The notes: generated by a model not told the origin, from the sequence alone. 64,000 bases of DNA from Aspidapion aeneum (GCA_963576565.1 OY755046.1:54539471-54603470), one strand, 5' to 3'; counted from the first letter of the stretch, positions 30,701 through 40,656 are shown. A program made the numbers and translations.

Positions 30701-33085
30701 AACCACCCTCAGGGGGGTGCTAGTAGAATCTTTTTTAAACACCGCATGGTGTGCAATATAAAAATGATTTGAAATTTCGGTCGGCAAAGGTGCAGAAACC
30801 GGTTGCATATGATTATTATCTAAATAATCTTGTAAAACAGAGCTGTAGGCAGCATAAAAATCAGGGTTTTGTAGCAATTTCTTCTCAAGGGAGAAAAAAC
30901 GACGTACGGCAATGGATCGAGTGTCGCCAAAATCTGGAGCAGTAACTTTAAATGGTAAAGATACAATATATCTCCCCTCCTCATTTTTTGAGGTAGTTTT
31001 CAAAAAATAATTTTCGCAAAACTCATCTTCGGGGTCAATGGCCTTGACATTAGGTATGTCATCTATTTGCCAAAATCGTTGTAGATTTTTATCTAAATTG
31101 ACAAAAGAATCGTTCATTGACGTAGTAAAAAATGTTTTAATTTGATTTGTAGTTGAAGGTGAAAGTGAAAGATTGCCCATTATTCCCCAACCAAAAATAG
31201 TATTAATGCAGACGGGGTTGTTGGGTCCCGTAGACAAACGACCATCTAGCAAAATGTAAGGGTACACATCGCCGCCCAACAATAAATCAATTTTATCGCT
31301 TTTATTAAAGCCTGGGTCAGCTAGTTCTAAGTTGGCGAGAAAAGGAAAACTTTTAATCGAAAATGAGGAATGAGGTAAATCACTACAAATTTTATCGAGT
31401 ATTATCGCATCAAAATTAAAAACAAAATTATTATCACGCAAAGAGGATATATTGCAATTAATTCCAGATTTTGCCGAAGTTGTCATTCGATCTAAGCTTT
31501 GTAGAGTCATGGCGATATTAAATTTAGGAAGGCCCAAACTATCAGCACATGACTTAGATATAAATGAAGATTGAGCACCAGAGTCACAGATGGCGCGCAC
31601 TGTGTGCCAATTTTGAAAAACATCCTGTATTTGTATTAAAGCGGTACAGAGAAGTACTTCGCGATCATTTAAAGACATACCAGTAACAATGGTGTTAGTG
31701 GTTCTATTAAATTCGGTAGCCACGGGGCTCCTCGGGGGTTGCACTGCAGAAGTAGAGGGGCTACTCGCAGAACTAGGTGTAGAATTAATAGGAAAAAAAT
31801 GTAAGAGACTGTGATGAAATTGGCCACAATGTAAACATCTTTTTTCTGATTTGCATTGCTGGGGTAAATTATGCTTTGAGGCCAAACAGTTGACACACGC
31901 TTTATGTTGTTTAACAATCTCAAAACGTTGCTGGGGAGTTTTCGCCAAAAAATTAGGACATCTGTATATTATATGATCGCCACTTTTACAGAGAAAACAA
32001 AAATTTTGAGGGTTTGGAGTATTATTTAAGCCACTTTGGCCATTTGGAGACTGGGAGGCATTTTTGGAGGCTCTCTGAGTATTAGCAAACAAAGCAGATC
32101 GATTTTGAAACTTTGCTTGATTTTTCTGACCTGAAATTGACAAATCTTTATTTTTTAAGTAATCTTGAGTTTGTTGTATTTGTTCCAACGCAATGCAATG
32201 GCTAGAAACAAAAGCACGAATTTTATCATAAGAGGGGATCTCATTGGAGCAATAATTTTGCTCAAATGCCTTGCGCGTGGTTGGGTCCAACCTATCCAAG
32301 AGCATTTGTGCCATAATATAATCCCAAAACTCCGTTTTAAAACCCATGACTTTTAAAGCACTTAAGTTTTTCGAAAAACAATCAAGCAAATTCCTCAAAT
32401 TCGTAGCATTCTCTTTAGTAAGAGGAGAGAAGCCTTCAATTGCCTTCCAGTGAAGGTAAGCTTGTAATCGTTTATTTGTATACCTATCCACCAAGGTGTG
32501 GTAGGCATTTAAATAATTTTCAGCAAGGATAGGAATGTCAGAAATGACATCCAGGGCAGGGCCCTTTAAATTAGAAAAAAGCAAATTGAATTTTTCAAAG
32601 TTTCCCAGCGACCTATTATTGTGCACGGTAGCATTAAAGGCTTGCAAAAAGGTTGGAAACTCCTTAAATTCCCCTTGAAAAAGAGGTATTTTTATCCTAG
32701 GCAGTAAACCATGCTGGTTTGTGGAGGCACAGGGACTGCCCATGGGATTTATCGTACTGCTCAAAAGCCCTACATCTTCAAAGGGTAGTTCGAAAAGTTC
32801 GTAAAATATAGTGGAAATCTCGTCACAGCGTTTGCAAAAGTCCATAGACACTTTGGTTTCTACTACTAAGCGATCCTCATCAGAGGCTACCAACGTCAAC
32901 AAAGTATTATGGTGTTTTTCAAAATCTTTTTTGATTTTTGACAATGTCCGAAATTTGACTTTAAAGCCGCTGTGATAGGCAGGGTCATTTTTTGCGAGGG
33001 TCGCGGATTCAATGATCAAATTTAGCTGTGAAATCGCACTATAGCGCAAGGCTTTAGCCTTTAAAATTTTATCCGAACTAGACAT
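27794..33085 (-). CDS. BEL/Pao Gag-Pol polyprotein (1763 aa, intact)
   Basis: A single ORF from ATG 33085. Residues 100-310 are a DUF1759-type gag region, followed by CCHC-type zinc knuckles at 363-376 and 397-411 and a third partial one near 417. The aspartic protease motif DSGAQ is at 501-505. The reverse transcriptase has Asp 839 and FVDD at 914-917. RNase H acidic residues appear at D1092, E1137, D1169 and D1215. The integrase has an HHCC-like finger (H1408, H1413, C1443, C1446) and a D1478, D1544, E1586 triad. A DUF5641-type tail covers about 1665-1760. All catalytic positions I can check are present, and there are no stops or frameshifts. The ORF lacks an internal gag/pol boundary signal, as is usual for BEL/Pao. 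Codon use is AT-rich like the surroundings. Confidence 0.97.
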   Translation of the reverse strand: MSSSDKILKAKALRYSAISQLNLIIESATLAKNDPAYHSGFKVKFRTLSKIKKDFEKHHNTLLTLVASDEDRLVVETKVSMDFCKRCDEISTIFYELFELPFEDVGLLSSTINPMGSPCASTNQHGLLPRIKIPLFQGEFKEFPTFLQAFNATVHNNRSLGNFEKFNLLFSNLKGPALDVISDIPILAENYLNAYHTLVDRYTNKRLQAYLHWKAIEGFSPLTKENATNLRNLLDCFSKNLSALKVMGFKTEFWDYIMAQMLLDRLDPTTRKAFEQNYCSNEIPSYDKIRAFVSSHCIALEQIQQTQDYLKNKDLSISGQKNQAKFQNRSALFANTQRASKNASQSPNGQSGLNNTPNPQNFCFLCKSGDHIIYRCPNFLAKTPQQRFEIVKQHKACVNCLASKHNLPQQCKSEKRCLHCGQFHHSLLHFFPINSTPSSASSPSTSAVQPPRSPVATEFNRTTNTIVTGMSLNDREVLLCTALIQIQDVFQNWHTVRAICDSGAQSSFISKSCADSLGLPKFNIAMTLQSLDRMTTSAKSGINCNISSLRDNNFVFNFDAIILDKICSDLPHSSFSIKSFPFLANLELADPGFNKSDKIDLLLGGDVYPYILLDGRLSTGPNNPVCINTIFGWGIMGNLSLSPSTTNQIKTFFTTSMNDSFVNLDKNLQRFWQIDDIPNVKAIDPEDEFCENYFLKTTSKNEEGRYIVSLPFKVTAPDFGDTRSIAVRRFFSLEKKLLQNPDFYAAYSSVLQDYLDNNHMQPVSAPLPTEISNHFYIAHHAVFKKDSTSTPLRVVFDASMHAPGKISLNNAVYTGPPLQRDLQKILLLYRLHKFCFCCDIRQMYRMILVDPSQTNFQRIVWRFDPNQPIQDFEINRVLFGVSCSPFLAIRTLLQLAREHEDLPLASKIIEEAVFVDDVISGSDDFFKATEMKNQLIELLSRGGFELRKWASNCPELLSDLPESHISMKALSLDLDAENSTLKILGLNWNPHTDEFFYTFDCSLQTCTKRTILSNLARIYDPLSFLAPIVLILKLIVQYCWAEDLNWDDPVSPEIVFKWEKFKNELKFLHSVKIPRQIILPNASQIQLVGFCDSSERAYCAVAYIRIFYSDGNIKVFFVCSKSRVAPLRRKLTLPRLELLGAVLLAKLMDFLLETFSEKIKFDKILAFTDSTVTLSWIQGSPHKFKTFVSNRTAYIQGRISPEFWHYVPTEQNPADCGTREMYPSDLQRFYFWLEGPSFLNQPTNTWDFMTVTYDGNAVLEEQRKNIFNVFTCEQTVEYYVNNLFEKYSSLFKIKRIVAYFLRGLQKFKNPSYNFATDYLTNQDYYKSLLFISKCVQSFSFQKEIELLKDKKQLPKAFQKLCPFLHNESYDLLRVGGRLCHSNLSYDKKFPILLPSSAKFTELLILDLHRSNLHCGIQTTTFLLMQNFWVLSAKKVVRKVLSSCHTCWKTKPNSLQPPMGNLPKFRVSEAKVFENVGIDFCGPFTITLGRTRGAKTMKAYVCLFICCAVKAVHLELVSDMTSEAFLAALRRFIARRGLCSKISSDCGTNFVASEKYLRQIFSDCVKGEGIVWSFNPPAAPHMGGIWESNIKSLKTHLHRVVGNQILTYEELNTVLTQVEAIMNSRPLCALSTDPTDLAVLTPNNFLNLRPPGTIPDPNYCDIALNRLSRWQLLQRMHRDFWIRWHREYLHTLQQRAKWHQPLASIDIGTMVLIKDENSTPLDWPLGRIEDLIKGSDNVPRVAIVKTTKGTYKRPLVKLCALPTN

Positions 33086-34193
33086 GATTTAAAAAAAAAT
33101 CCAAAAAATAATTGACAAAAATTAGGTAAACTGAAAAAAAAATCAAAATTTGGACACCCTGTATAAATATTAATGTCCTACGTTTAATTACAATAATCAA
33201 ACTATAAGCGCACAAAAGTAAAGAAAATACCCGATGCAAACTAATGATAACAAAAAACTTGTGTATAAGTTTTTTATCTTCGCCTCGCGAATTCGAATAA
33301 GTAGGTACCTACTATGTACTAAATTTAAAAATAAATACCTACAAATCAAAAGCATTTAATTTGGTAAAACTATTTATCTGCCTTTACACGAAAACAAATT
33401 CTCAAGTTAAGAATTAAATTTCCTTCAAAATTTATTATGCACGCAAAAAATGGATACAATCATAGCCATTTGCAGACAGATATTATAATAGTAAATTAGA
33501 AATAGATATATTCATAGCAATTTTTACGCAAAAACGAATATAGTAAAGCATCCGCAATCGGATATAGTCATAGCAATTTGCAATAAGCAAAAATGAATAT
33601 GGCAATTTGGAGATTTTTTTCGAGCAAATTGGATATAATTATAGCAATCCACAAATGTGAAGGCACAACGGCTAAAATAATAGCACTTTGCAGACACTAT
33701 TTTAAACTATCTCCAGTGACAAACAAAAAAACACCCAAATTCCATACGGTTTTTTTTTTACAAAAAAGAAACGAAAAAACTTGATTTATTCGAAACAAAA
33801 AAAAAGCATAGTAGTTTACAGATTTTATCTGTGTTTGGTTTTTCGCATGAAAAGGCTAAATTTATTGGTAAAAATATTTAATTTTTACACAAAAAAAATC
33901 GCAAAATGTATTTTAGAAACCTAGGGGTTTTCTAAAGTAGGCATGTAAGAAAAACAAGGGTTTTTCTTGCATTTGTTTTTACACAAAAAAAAATCGCAAA
34001 ATGTATTTTAGAAACCTAGGGGTTTTCTAAAGTAGGCATGTAAGAAAAACAAGGGTTTTTCTTGCATTTGAAACCAGTAAAAAAGGCATTTAGGAAAAAC
34101 AAGGGTTTTTCTTGCATTTGAAACCAGTAAAAAAAACTAACCTAAAAAGGCAAAAAAACGATTCCAGAAATCCGGGTCGCTAAGGATCAAAAA
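33086..34193 (-). other. BEL/Pao 5' leader with internal tandem repeats
   Basis: Region between the 5' LTR and the gag-pol start. About 92-bp direct repeats at 33885-34060 contain 'cctaggggttttctaaagta' and 'aacaagggtttttcttgcat', with a shorter third copy to 34130. Further repeats with 'tatagcaattt' lie at 33460-33650. No TGG-type primer-binding site was seen next to the LTR. Confidence 0.75.
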
Positions 34194-34901
34194 TGGGGCT
34201 CCCTGGTGGTCCAGATAGGAGAGTTGTCTGGAATTTAACGGTGTCAGATGTGGACTGTAATTTTAAGGGAATAAGGTCATAGGCTAAGCTGGTACAAGGG
34301 ATTCTGAAATGGTCTAGTTTACCTTCTAGGTTAGTGTAGCAATAAACAAATGTATGTAAGGTAAAAATAATGCATTTTCACTTACCATTTTTATACAGGA
34401 AGTGGAACTCATGGGAGGACACGCTGTTAAACCGTGCTTTTTGCACCCCACATGAATGTGGTAGGAGAGTCGCTAACACGCGTGTATTATCGTTCGAAGG
34501 CGAAACGGTTCTCTGTTCCGGCAGCAGGTATCGCTGCTGCGTTCATTCTCCCACATGTCGCCCAGTGGCGTCGTTAATCCATAGGCGTAGGAGAAAAGGG
34601 AATAAGTAGGAGGGAATGAGATTACGAAGGTCCATATTAAAGGAACTAGGAACCTTAGTAATTCAAAATGCATTTTATGTAAAGTAAATTGATTATAGCA
34701 AATTGTAATATTTGCCTTTAAAACCGCGGGAGTTTCAAATGCAAATAACCCAGTAATTTTAAGTACTTAATTAGTTAATTAATACTAAATAAACAAAAAA
34801 TAGAAAATGCTCTAGTAAATCACCAAATAGCCTAATTCGAACCAATTTGGTAAATTATAGTAAAAAGAACATATTTACAAAAAGGAAGGCGGGACGAACC
34901 A
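34194..34901 (-). repeat. BEL/Pao 5' LTR
   Basis: 708 bp, matching the 3' LTR at every position compared. It should carry the element's promoter; no TATA box can be assigned with confidence. Confidence 0.97.
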
Positions 34902-34906
34902 ATAAG

Positions 34907-35266
34907 AGATCAAATAATAAAAATCAAAAACTAAAAAAAGGCTAAATCCCAAAGAAAACCAAAAACTAAAGTAAAATAAAAACAAAAAAAAATATTTAAA
35001 CATTAAAATAATTAAGAGGTCAATATTTAAATGATTTTAATGGGGGAAATTTTAGCCCTTAACTAACTGCGTACGGCACTGGGCGGGTTTGAACTCTGAA
35101 GTGCTTGCAGTGTATGAATAATTGTTGAATGGGTGAGTAGCAGTACCCCCCAAAATCGGGGGAAACTCGAACTGCGCATGCGATATCACTAGATTTTCAT
35201 ATCTCTATTGGTCTTGACTGAGTGAGGTGTGAATTCTCAATGTCACTCATTTCAAGAATTTATACA
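34907..35266. other. Intron sequence, nothing recognised
   Basis: A-rich start followed by unique-looking sequence with no ORF or repeat I can support. Confidence 0.4.
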
Positions 35267-35432
35267 CAGTGGCATGAGCGCCCGGAGGGGTGGCTAGGGG
35301 CCTGGCCCCACAAGCCTAAGATTTTTTTAGATATTTCCCACATATTGCATTAATAAAAAGGTAAAATTCGACATCATGAGGCCTTGCCCCCCCCCCCCCC
35401 CCCCTCAAGACATATTCCTGGCAGTGCCACTG
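35267..35432. mobile_element. hAT-type MITE (CAGTGGC ends), 166 bp
   Basis: Starts 'cagtggcatgagcgcccgg' and ends 'ggcagtgccactg', with the family core 'aagcctaagatttttttaga' and a long C-run. Flanks (tttataca, actgtggt) do not match, so the target duplication has decayed or one end is displaced. Confidence 0.65.
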
Positions 35433-35705
35433 ACTGTGGTTTTATTGGCGAAAATGCGGCAAAAAGCCCGTTACCTACATATACGTAATTTCTAAAGCTA
35501 TAATGAAATTCGCATCTAAAGGCATGACGAGACATGAACTTCTGATGTTAAGTCTTGTGAATTAAATTAATTCATAATAGTTACGTAGGGTAAGGTTGCT
35601 TAAATCGTACCACTTTTTTTTCCTAAAAATACTTTAATTCAACTTTTTTGTATTCTGAACGATAGATCAGTCCTTTCGACAAAATTTTCAAAATACATTA
35701 TTTTA

Positions 35706-36170
35706 CGAGGGGTGATCAGCTGCCCACAGTAGGTGTAAACATGTTTCTACAGGACCCCACAGGACTCCACATAACCCCACAGGACTATACAGGACTATAC
35801 AGGACTTCCACAGAACCATACAGGACTATACAAGACTTGTAGAGGACTATACAGGACATGTACAGGGCTATACTGCCGTCCTTAGTTAGACCCCACCTAT
35901 CTACGTTTTCAATTATTTCGATAACAGCGAGTTTAAAGTTTAAATGCTTGCTTAAGAGTGACATCGTAATATATTTTTTTGTTGGCAAATATTTATGGGT
36001 TTCTAATAGCAATATCTAAGTAATAAAACAAAAAAAAAGTTACAAAGTATTACCTATTTAAAGGCATTTTCGGTCCTAACTCATTTTTGATTTTTTTGCA
36101 GATAGGTGGGTCTTACTTAGGACGGCAGTATACAGGGCCACAAATTTCCTGTCTGCTATTTTACTTTACT
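35706..36170. repeat. Truncated relative of the 24811 element with another 10-bp minisatellite
   Basis: Starts 'cgaggggtgatcagctgcc', matching the 16-bp terminus at 24811 with one change plus flank. It is followed by irregular 10-bp units of the type ACAGGACTAT (35750-35872 and 36129-36140). The opposite terminus was not found. It is interrupted by the MITE at 35873-36128. Confidence 0.65.
35873..36128. mobile_element. TA-flanked MITE, 256 bp
   Basis: Ends 'ctgccgtccttagttagacc' and 'cttacttaggacggcag' are near-perfect 28-bp inverted repeats. Flanked by TATA on both sides (35869-35872, 36129-36132), consistent with a Tc1/mariner-type TA duplication. Inserted in a 10-bp minisatellite. Confidence 0.85.
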
Positions 36171-36359
36171 TTTAAGAAACAAGAGTTTTTGTTATAGGTT
36201 CCAAACGGTATGATTTGAGAAACTGGTTGCTTAAATCATACTAGCGGGTTTCTAAATCGTTCCATAGGTCTTTTTTTAGGATTTAAGAAATATAAAGTAC
36301 AGACTCTTGTTGGCATATAAACAAAACAATTTATACAAAACCGAATATTTTATTAAATA

Positions 36360-36544
36360 CAGTCGAACCTCTATAACTCGAACCTGAAGGGACAACCAAA
36401 ACAGTTCGAGTTATGGAGAGTTCGAGTTATAGAAACTCGAGTTACATAGGTTAAAATACATGTAAAAAGTGCAGGGACCTCTTAGAAGGTTCGAGTTATA
36501 GAGGGGTTCGAGTTATAGAGGTTCGAGTTAGAGAGGTTTGACTG
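36360..36544. mobile_element. Tigger/pogo-type MITE, 185 bp
   Basis: Ends 'cagtcgaacctctataactc' and 'gagttagagaggtttgactg' with many internal 'ttcgagttatagag' repeats; flanked by TA at 36358-36359 and 36545-36546. These termini are typical of Tigger-like Tc1/mariner elements. Non-coding. Confidence 0.85.
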
Positions 36545-36546
36545 TA

Positions 36547-37117
36547 CTAGCTTAATTGTAACTGCATTCGCCGGTAAGTACGACTTGCACGCATCGTAGC
36601 GTAAACAAAATTGCCTTAATCCGACAGAATAGGTCATAGAACATGTATGACAAATTTAATTGCATCGGTTAAGTGTTTACTGAGATTAGCGGTAACAAAA
36701 AAAGCCCTCTTCCGTTATGTATGAATGAAGAAGCAACATTTTAAATTACGCATCGATACCCTAGATACGTCGTAACCCACTAAAAAAAGAAAATTCATAT
36801 TTTTGCGTTAAAGGTTAGTAATTATGCATAGCTATATGCTGCTAAATCCTCGCAACCAAAAAACAAATATAAAACGGTCATTCACGCGATTTCTAATAAG
36901 GCGCATAATGCTTACCCTATGTAATTTGCTTCTAAGTTTTCTTATTCCTGTAAAATTTTGTTGTAACCCAACGACGTGTCAGAGTTAGGGTGACGGCATA
37001 TTTTTGGGTTTAAAAACAAAAGTTTAATTTCAGATAGTAGACGCACATTTAAGTTGTGATAGGTCACAACACATGTACCTACTTATACCATTAAAGCAAA
37101 CGCAATACGTGCAAAAC
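36547..37117. other. Intron sequence, nothing recognised
   Basis: No ORF, tandem repeat or TIR could be supported. Confidence 0.4.
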
Positions 37118-37125
37118 CACTTAGT

Positions 37126-37689
37126 CAGTGGCGGATCCTCCATAACTGCACATGTGCACGTGCATTCCCAAATCTTATTAAAATTTTATGATTAATTAAT
37201 TAATAATTTCATTATAAAGTATCAATAAACCCCAAAAGGAATTTACCAGACTTGAATACTAACTAGAAATTAATACCCGGTATGTATGTGTTTGTATTGA
37301 TGTGCGCCACGCTTACCTGGACCCACCGTAGATGTGATGTCGCATTTTAATTACGAATTATAAAAAGAGAGGACGACATGTCCCTATAGAATTTTACAGT
37401 ACACAGAATCTGAGCCTTACTTCGGTTCGTGCTCTTGTGAATCAATTGCAGCGATCCTTGCCGCCCGCACCCCCGCAATACCACCCGCGCCCGGTTACCG
37501 TTAACTAGCTTATGTGCACCTTATATTAGTGTTATTTATTTATAGAACCAATAATAATAGATAACTAATATTTTACTTAATATCTATTTTTTTAATTATT
37601 TGCTCCAAATTATCTGATATAATGGCCCACTCGGTGGCCCAAAACGATTCGCCTTCGCCCGCAAAGTTTTACACCACGCGCCCCCACTG
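37126..37689. mobile_element. hAT-type element with CAGTGGCG end, 564 bp
   Basis: Starts 'cagtggcggatcctcc' and ends 'cgcgcccccactg'. Flanks cacttagt (37118-37125) and cactcagt (37690-37697) match at 7 of 8 bases, as expected of an 8-bp hAT duplication. The inside is non-coding. Confidence 0.75.
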
Positions 37690-37788
37690 CACTCAGTACA
37701 ACTGACATTTGATAGGCACGACAACTGCAGCTGACAGATGTACTATAATATGATTATTTAAAAAATTGAAGTGGTTTACGATTTAGGC

Positions 37789-38400
37789 CAAGGCCAACAC
37801 AAAAATAGAGGCCACGACCCTGAAAAAATCAGCTGTTCTCCCGGGGCTGAATTTTACATTGGGTCTTATGGGAGGTCAGACGTTTTTTTATGATATTTTC
37901 AAAATGGCACTACAGATTTCCGCAAAATTTCAGTGAAATATTCTCAGACACCATCCCGATATTCCACCAAAGGTTTGTAAGGAAGCAACATGATTAAAAG
38001 GTTAAAATCTTCAAGATTTAGCATTCCTTATTTTGAATTCAAATTACCCGCCATGTACCACATGCCAACTTTTATGTTTGACATGTATTTGACTTTGTCA
38101 TATGTGATTGTCACATTCGCTTCTGCTTTAAACTTAATTTTTGTGTGAGCTAATGAAGTGGCTATGAAAAATTAGGGCTTACTATACATTTAAAAAAAAT
38201 TGTTCTGCCAGAATAAAGTAAAAACAATCTCAAAAACGGCTTTATTTAAAAATAAATCAAATATCCATGAACCGTCATTCCAACTTCAATATTTTAAAGA
38301 CAATCAGCTGTGTCGTAACGTGACCATCAAAAAAAAAATCAGCCCCGGATGTGACGTCAATAAAGTGGAGGATCGTGGCCCGTCCATTTTGATAGCCCTG
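37789..38400. mobile_element. CAGGGCC-family element, copy 2, 612 bp
   Basis: Starts 'caaggccaacacaaaaatag' and ends 'gtccattttgatagccctg'. Flanked by identical 7-bp TTTAGGC at 37782-37788 and 38401-38407. Subterminal 'ggccacgaccctgaaaaaat' and 'gtgacgtcaataaagtggag' match copies 1 and 3. Non-coding; the open frame 38200-38496 crosses the end and is chance. Confidence 0.88.
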
Positions 38401-38636
38401 TTTAGGCAACTCAACAGTACTATTTTGATCACCTTACCCTACTGTGTACCTTATTGTAAAACAGAACAAACAGGTCTTTTGAAATGGTCAACTTAATAAT
38501 TCCACTTTTTATAAATATCAAAAAAACAACATTTATTTAATTATAACGGCAGAGAACATTATAACTGAATATCGCTGGTCAGGGGTAAATGATTCCGCTC
38601 TTTTTACTGGTCTACCCTAAACGGAAATGAAAGAAT

Positions 38637-38695
38637 TCGCCGCGGGGACAATTCGCCGCTGGCCGATTCGCCGCGGGACAATTCGTCGCGAGAAT
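38637..38695. repeat. Solo GC-rich terminus of the 57638 foldback family
   Basis: Contains 'ggggacaattcgccgc' repeated with variants, then 'cgcgagaatttttatttta', as in the left arm at 57638-57760. No matching right arm is found nearby. Confidence 0.7.
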
Positions 38696-39024
38696 TTTTA
38701 TTTTAATGTTTCGTGTGTAGTAAAAATATTTTTGAAAAAATATTATTTTCTTTTATATGTATATTAGGTTTGGAAAAAACTGCTTTTTGAAAAATTGTTA
38801 TAAAAAATTTTAGTTTTTTTTATAAATTAGTTTTCTAAAAAAGCATTCTTTTTTTTCAAAAAACAATTTTTTTTGTGGGGACATTTTTTTACAAAATGTT
38901 GGTGTTTGCGATCACTTGACCAGTGTAACACAAATTTTGATCTCCCAACATTAAAGTCACGTGATTTATCTTCGTTCTTTCCTATGTTACCTATAAAAAT
39001 ACTCTGCCAATATATGGGCCCCTA

Positions 39025-39745
39025 AGCTCACACTAGGTATTATAGTTATAGTGTACGTGTGAGCTAATATAACTAAAAACTGAAATATATTTTATTCAAC
39101 TCCACACTAAATTACTTTTTGTTTGATACCACACAAGCCATGTTTTGACTTAAACTCAAATTTTTGAAATCCACCCCCACCCTTAAAAAAAACAAAAACT
39201 AAAATGTATTTTGTTGAACTCCGGACTTAATTACCTTTCGTTTGATATCACACACGCCATATTTTCACTTAAACTCTAATTTTTGAAATATACCCCCACC
39301 CTTTTTTTAAAATAAATTAAAATGTATTTTGTTTAACTCCAGACTCAATTACCTTTCGTTTGATATCACACACGCCATATTTTCACATAAACTCTAATTT
39401 TTGAAATCTATCCCCACCCTTTTATTTGGTTTGTGTTCGGTGGATTTTGTTCATTTTTAAATGGGACCATCTCGACCCAAGACTCAGCCTAGGTACCAAA
39501 TTTCATTGAAATCGGCCAAGCGGTTTTTGAGTTATGTGCGTTGGTCGTTACAGACAGACATACAGACAGACAGACAGACATACAGACAGACAGACAGACA
39601 GACAGATGGCGCAACAAAAAAGTTTCAAAATCATCTGAAACGCAAAGATATATAAACATTTTTGAAATCGGAGCAACTTTTTTTTTCTCGAAAAAATTAG
39701 GATCACCATAGCTCACACTACTATAGTATAGTATATGTGTGAGCT
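39025..39745. repeat. Dispersed repeat with AGCTCACAC hairpins and CAGA microsatellite, copy A
   Basis: It begins with a hairpin (agctcacacta...gtgtgagct, 39025-39065) and ends with another (39710-39745). Between them are three ~118-bp tandem units (with 'cctttcgtttgatatcacac'), a conserved block 'aaatttcattgaaatcggcc' and a (CAGA)n tract at 39552-39603. Similarity with copy B extends left of the first hairpin ('actctgccaat'), so the true element is longer. No transposase and no target duplication seen. Confidence 0.8.
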
Positions 39746-39775
39746 AATATTAAATTATTGTGAGACTGTGGTATA

Positions 39776-39911
39776 CAGTGGCGCACCCAGGAATGTGTCT
39801 TGGGGGGGGCCCGAGGCCTCTTGAGGGGGCCGAAGCCTCATGATGTCAAATTTTAAGCTATTTTTTGTGTTTTATCATGAAATATGTAGAAAATATGTGG
39901 GTGCGCCCATG
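39776..39911. mobile_element. hAT-type MITE (CAGTGGCGCACCC), 136 bp
   Basis: Starts 'cagtggcgcacccagg' and ends 'gtgggtgcgcccatg'. Interior 'ttttaagctattttttgtgt' and 'atgaaatatgtagaaaatat' match the family core. Flanks gtggtata/ttggtaat match only partly. Confidence 0.75.
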
Positions 39912-40244
39912 TTGGTAATTTTTTATTTTCTTAAAAATATGGGTCTCTGACTATGCAACGACGATTTTTCATTATACAGTGAAATCTCTCCTTGCGGACC
40001 CCTCTATTAAGCGGACACTCCCTTAAGCGGACAAATGTGAAGCAAGCTTTTCCCTTTTCTTTACATGTAAAATTCACTCTTATAACCGAACACTCTAATA
40101 ACTGGACGCGGACAATTTTTTTTGTTTAGTAAATTCTAAAACCTCCCTTAACCGGTCGCGAACCTCGGAGGACAGGGCGGAGCGCTGCACGACATGGGCA
40201 TAAATCAAATACCAAATTACAAATAATGCAAGGACCTAAAACTA

Positions 40245-40326
40245 TAAACAACAAGTGAAATTAAAGAAAGAAAAATAAGAAAACTTTTTTCTTATTTTTC
40301 TTTCTTTAATTTCACTTGTTGTTTAT
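40245..40326. repeat. Near-perfect palindrome with ~39-bp arms
   Basis: Left arm 'ataaacaacaagtgaaatta' continuing to 'aaaataagaa' is mirrored after a ~9-bp A/C/T loop by 'ttcttatttttctttcttta' and so on. Located in the Tigger copy at 39977-40724, absent from the other copy. Confidence 0.85.
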
Positions 40327-40416
40327 GGGCATAAATATTATGTAGTATGTTGGCAACAACGCACTCTGCAGCCGGGGAATTACCTCTTTCCGTTTTAATG
40401 CGGATAATAAATCCTT

Positions 40417-40656
40417 ATGTTGTGGGACTGCTGTGTTTTATTTTTATTGTTCAGTTGGGTAGTAATAGATCTCTTTGAAATAGCGCCTATAGTAAAAAAA
40501 CTTCTTAGTTTACGTGAAAAAATGGAAGTTGTTAACGTTTCGGAGAAGGAACATTTATCAGCACGAAAAATCGCTGAAAAATTTGATATCGCAAAAACTC
40601 AAGCAGCGAAAATTGTTAATAAATATATATTAACATTTCGCAGCTCTCTCCCATAA
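40417..40656 (+). pseudogene. Tigger transposase N-terminus (CENP-B-type HTH)
   Basis: 79 codons including KKLLSLREKMEVVNVSEKE and then 'SARKIAEKFDIAKTQAAKIV'. This is the first CENP-B/pogo helix-turn-helix, which binds the transposon ends. The ORF stops where the 3' terminal region begins; everything after the HTH is deleted. A near-identical region is encoded by the copy at 60295-60876. Confidence 0.75.

Larger units (their letters stand above)
27044..34901 (-). mobile_element. Complete BEL/Pao LTR retrotransposon, 7,858 bp
   Basis: Two 708-bp LTRs (27044-27751 and 34194-34901) look identical base for base, start TG and end CA, and are flanked by a 5-bp duplication ATAAG (27039-27043, 34902-34906). 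The element is transcribed on the minus strand, antisense to slgA. It contains one uninterrupted 1763-codon gag-pol ORF and a polypurine tract next to the 3' LTR. Protein domains (DUF1759-type gag, A17-type protease region, RT with FVDD, integrase, C-terminal DUF5641) place it in BEL/Pao. No envelope ORF was seen. A primer-binding site starting TGG next to the 5' LTR was not recognised. Identical LTRs and an intact ORF point to a very recent insertion. Confidence 0.97.

Noticed and set aside
34160..34193. Primer-binding site of the BEL/Pao element
   Set aside because: The sequence directly after the LTR does not begin with TGG, and I cannot match it to a tRNA 3' end by eye.
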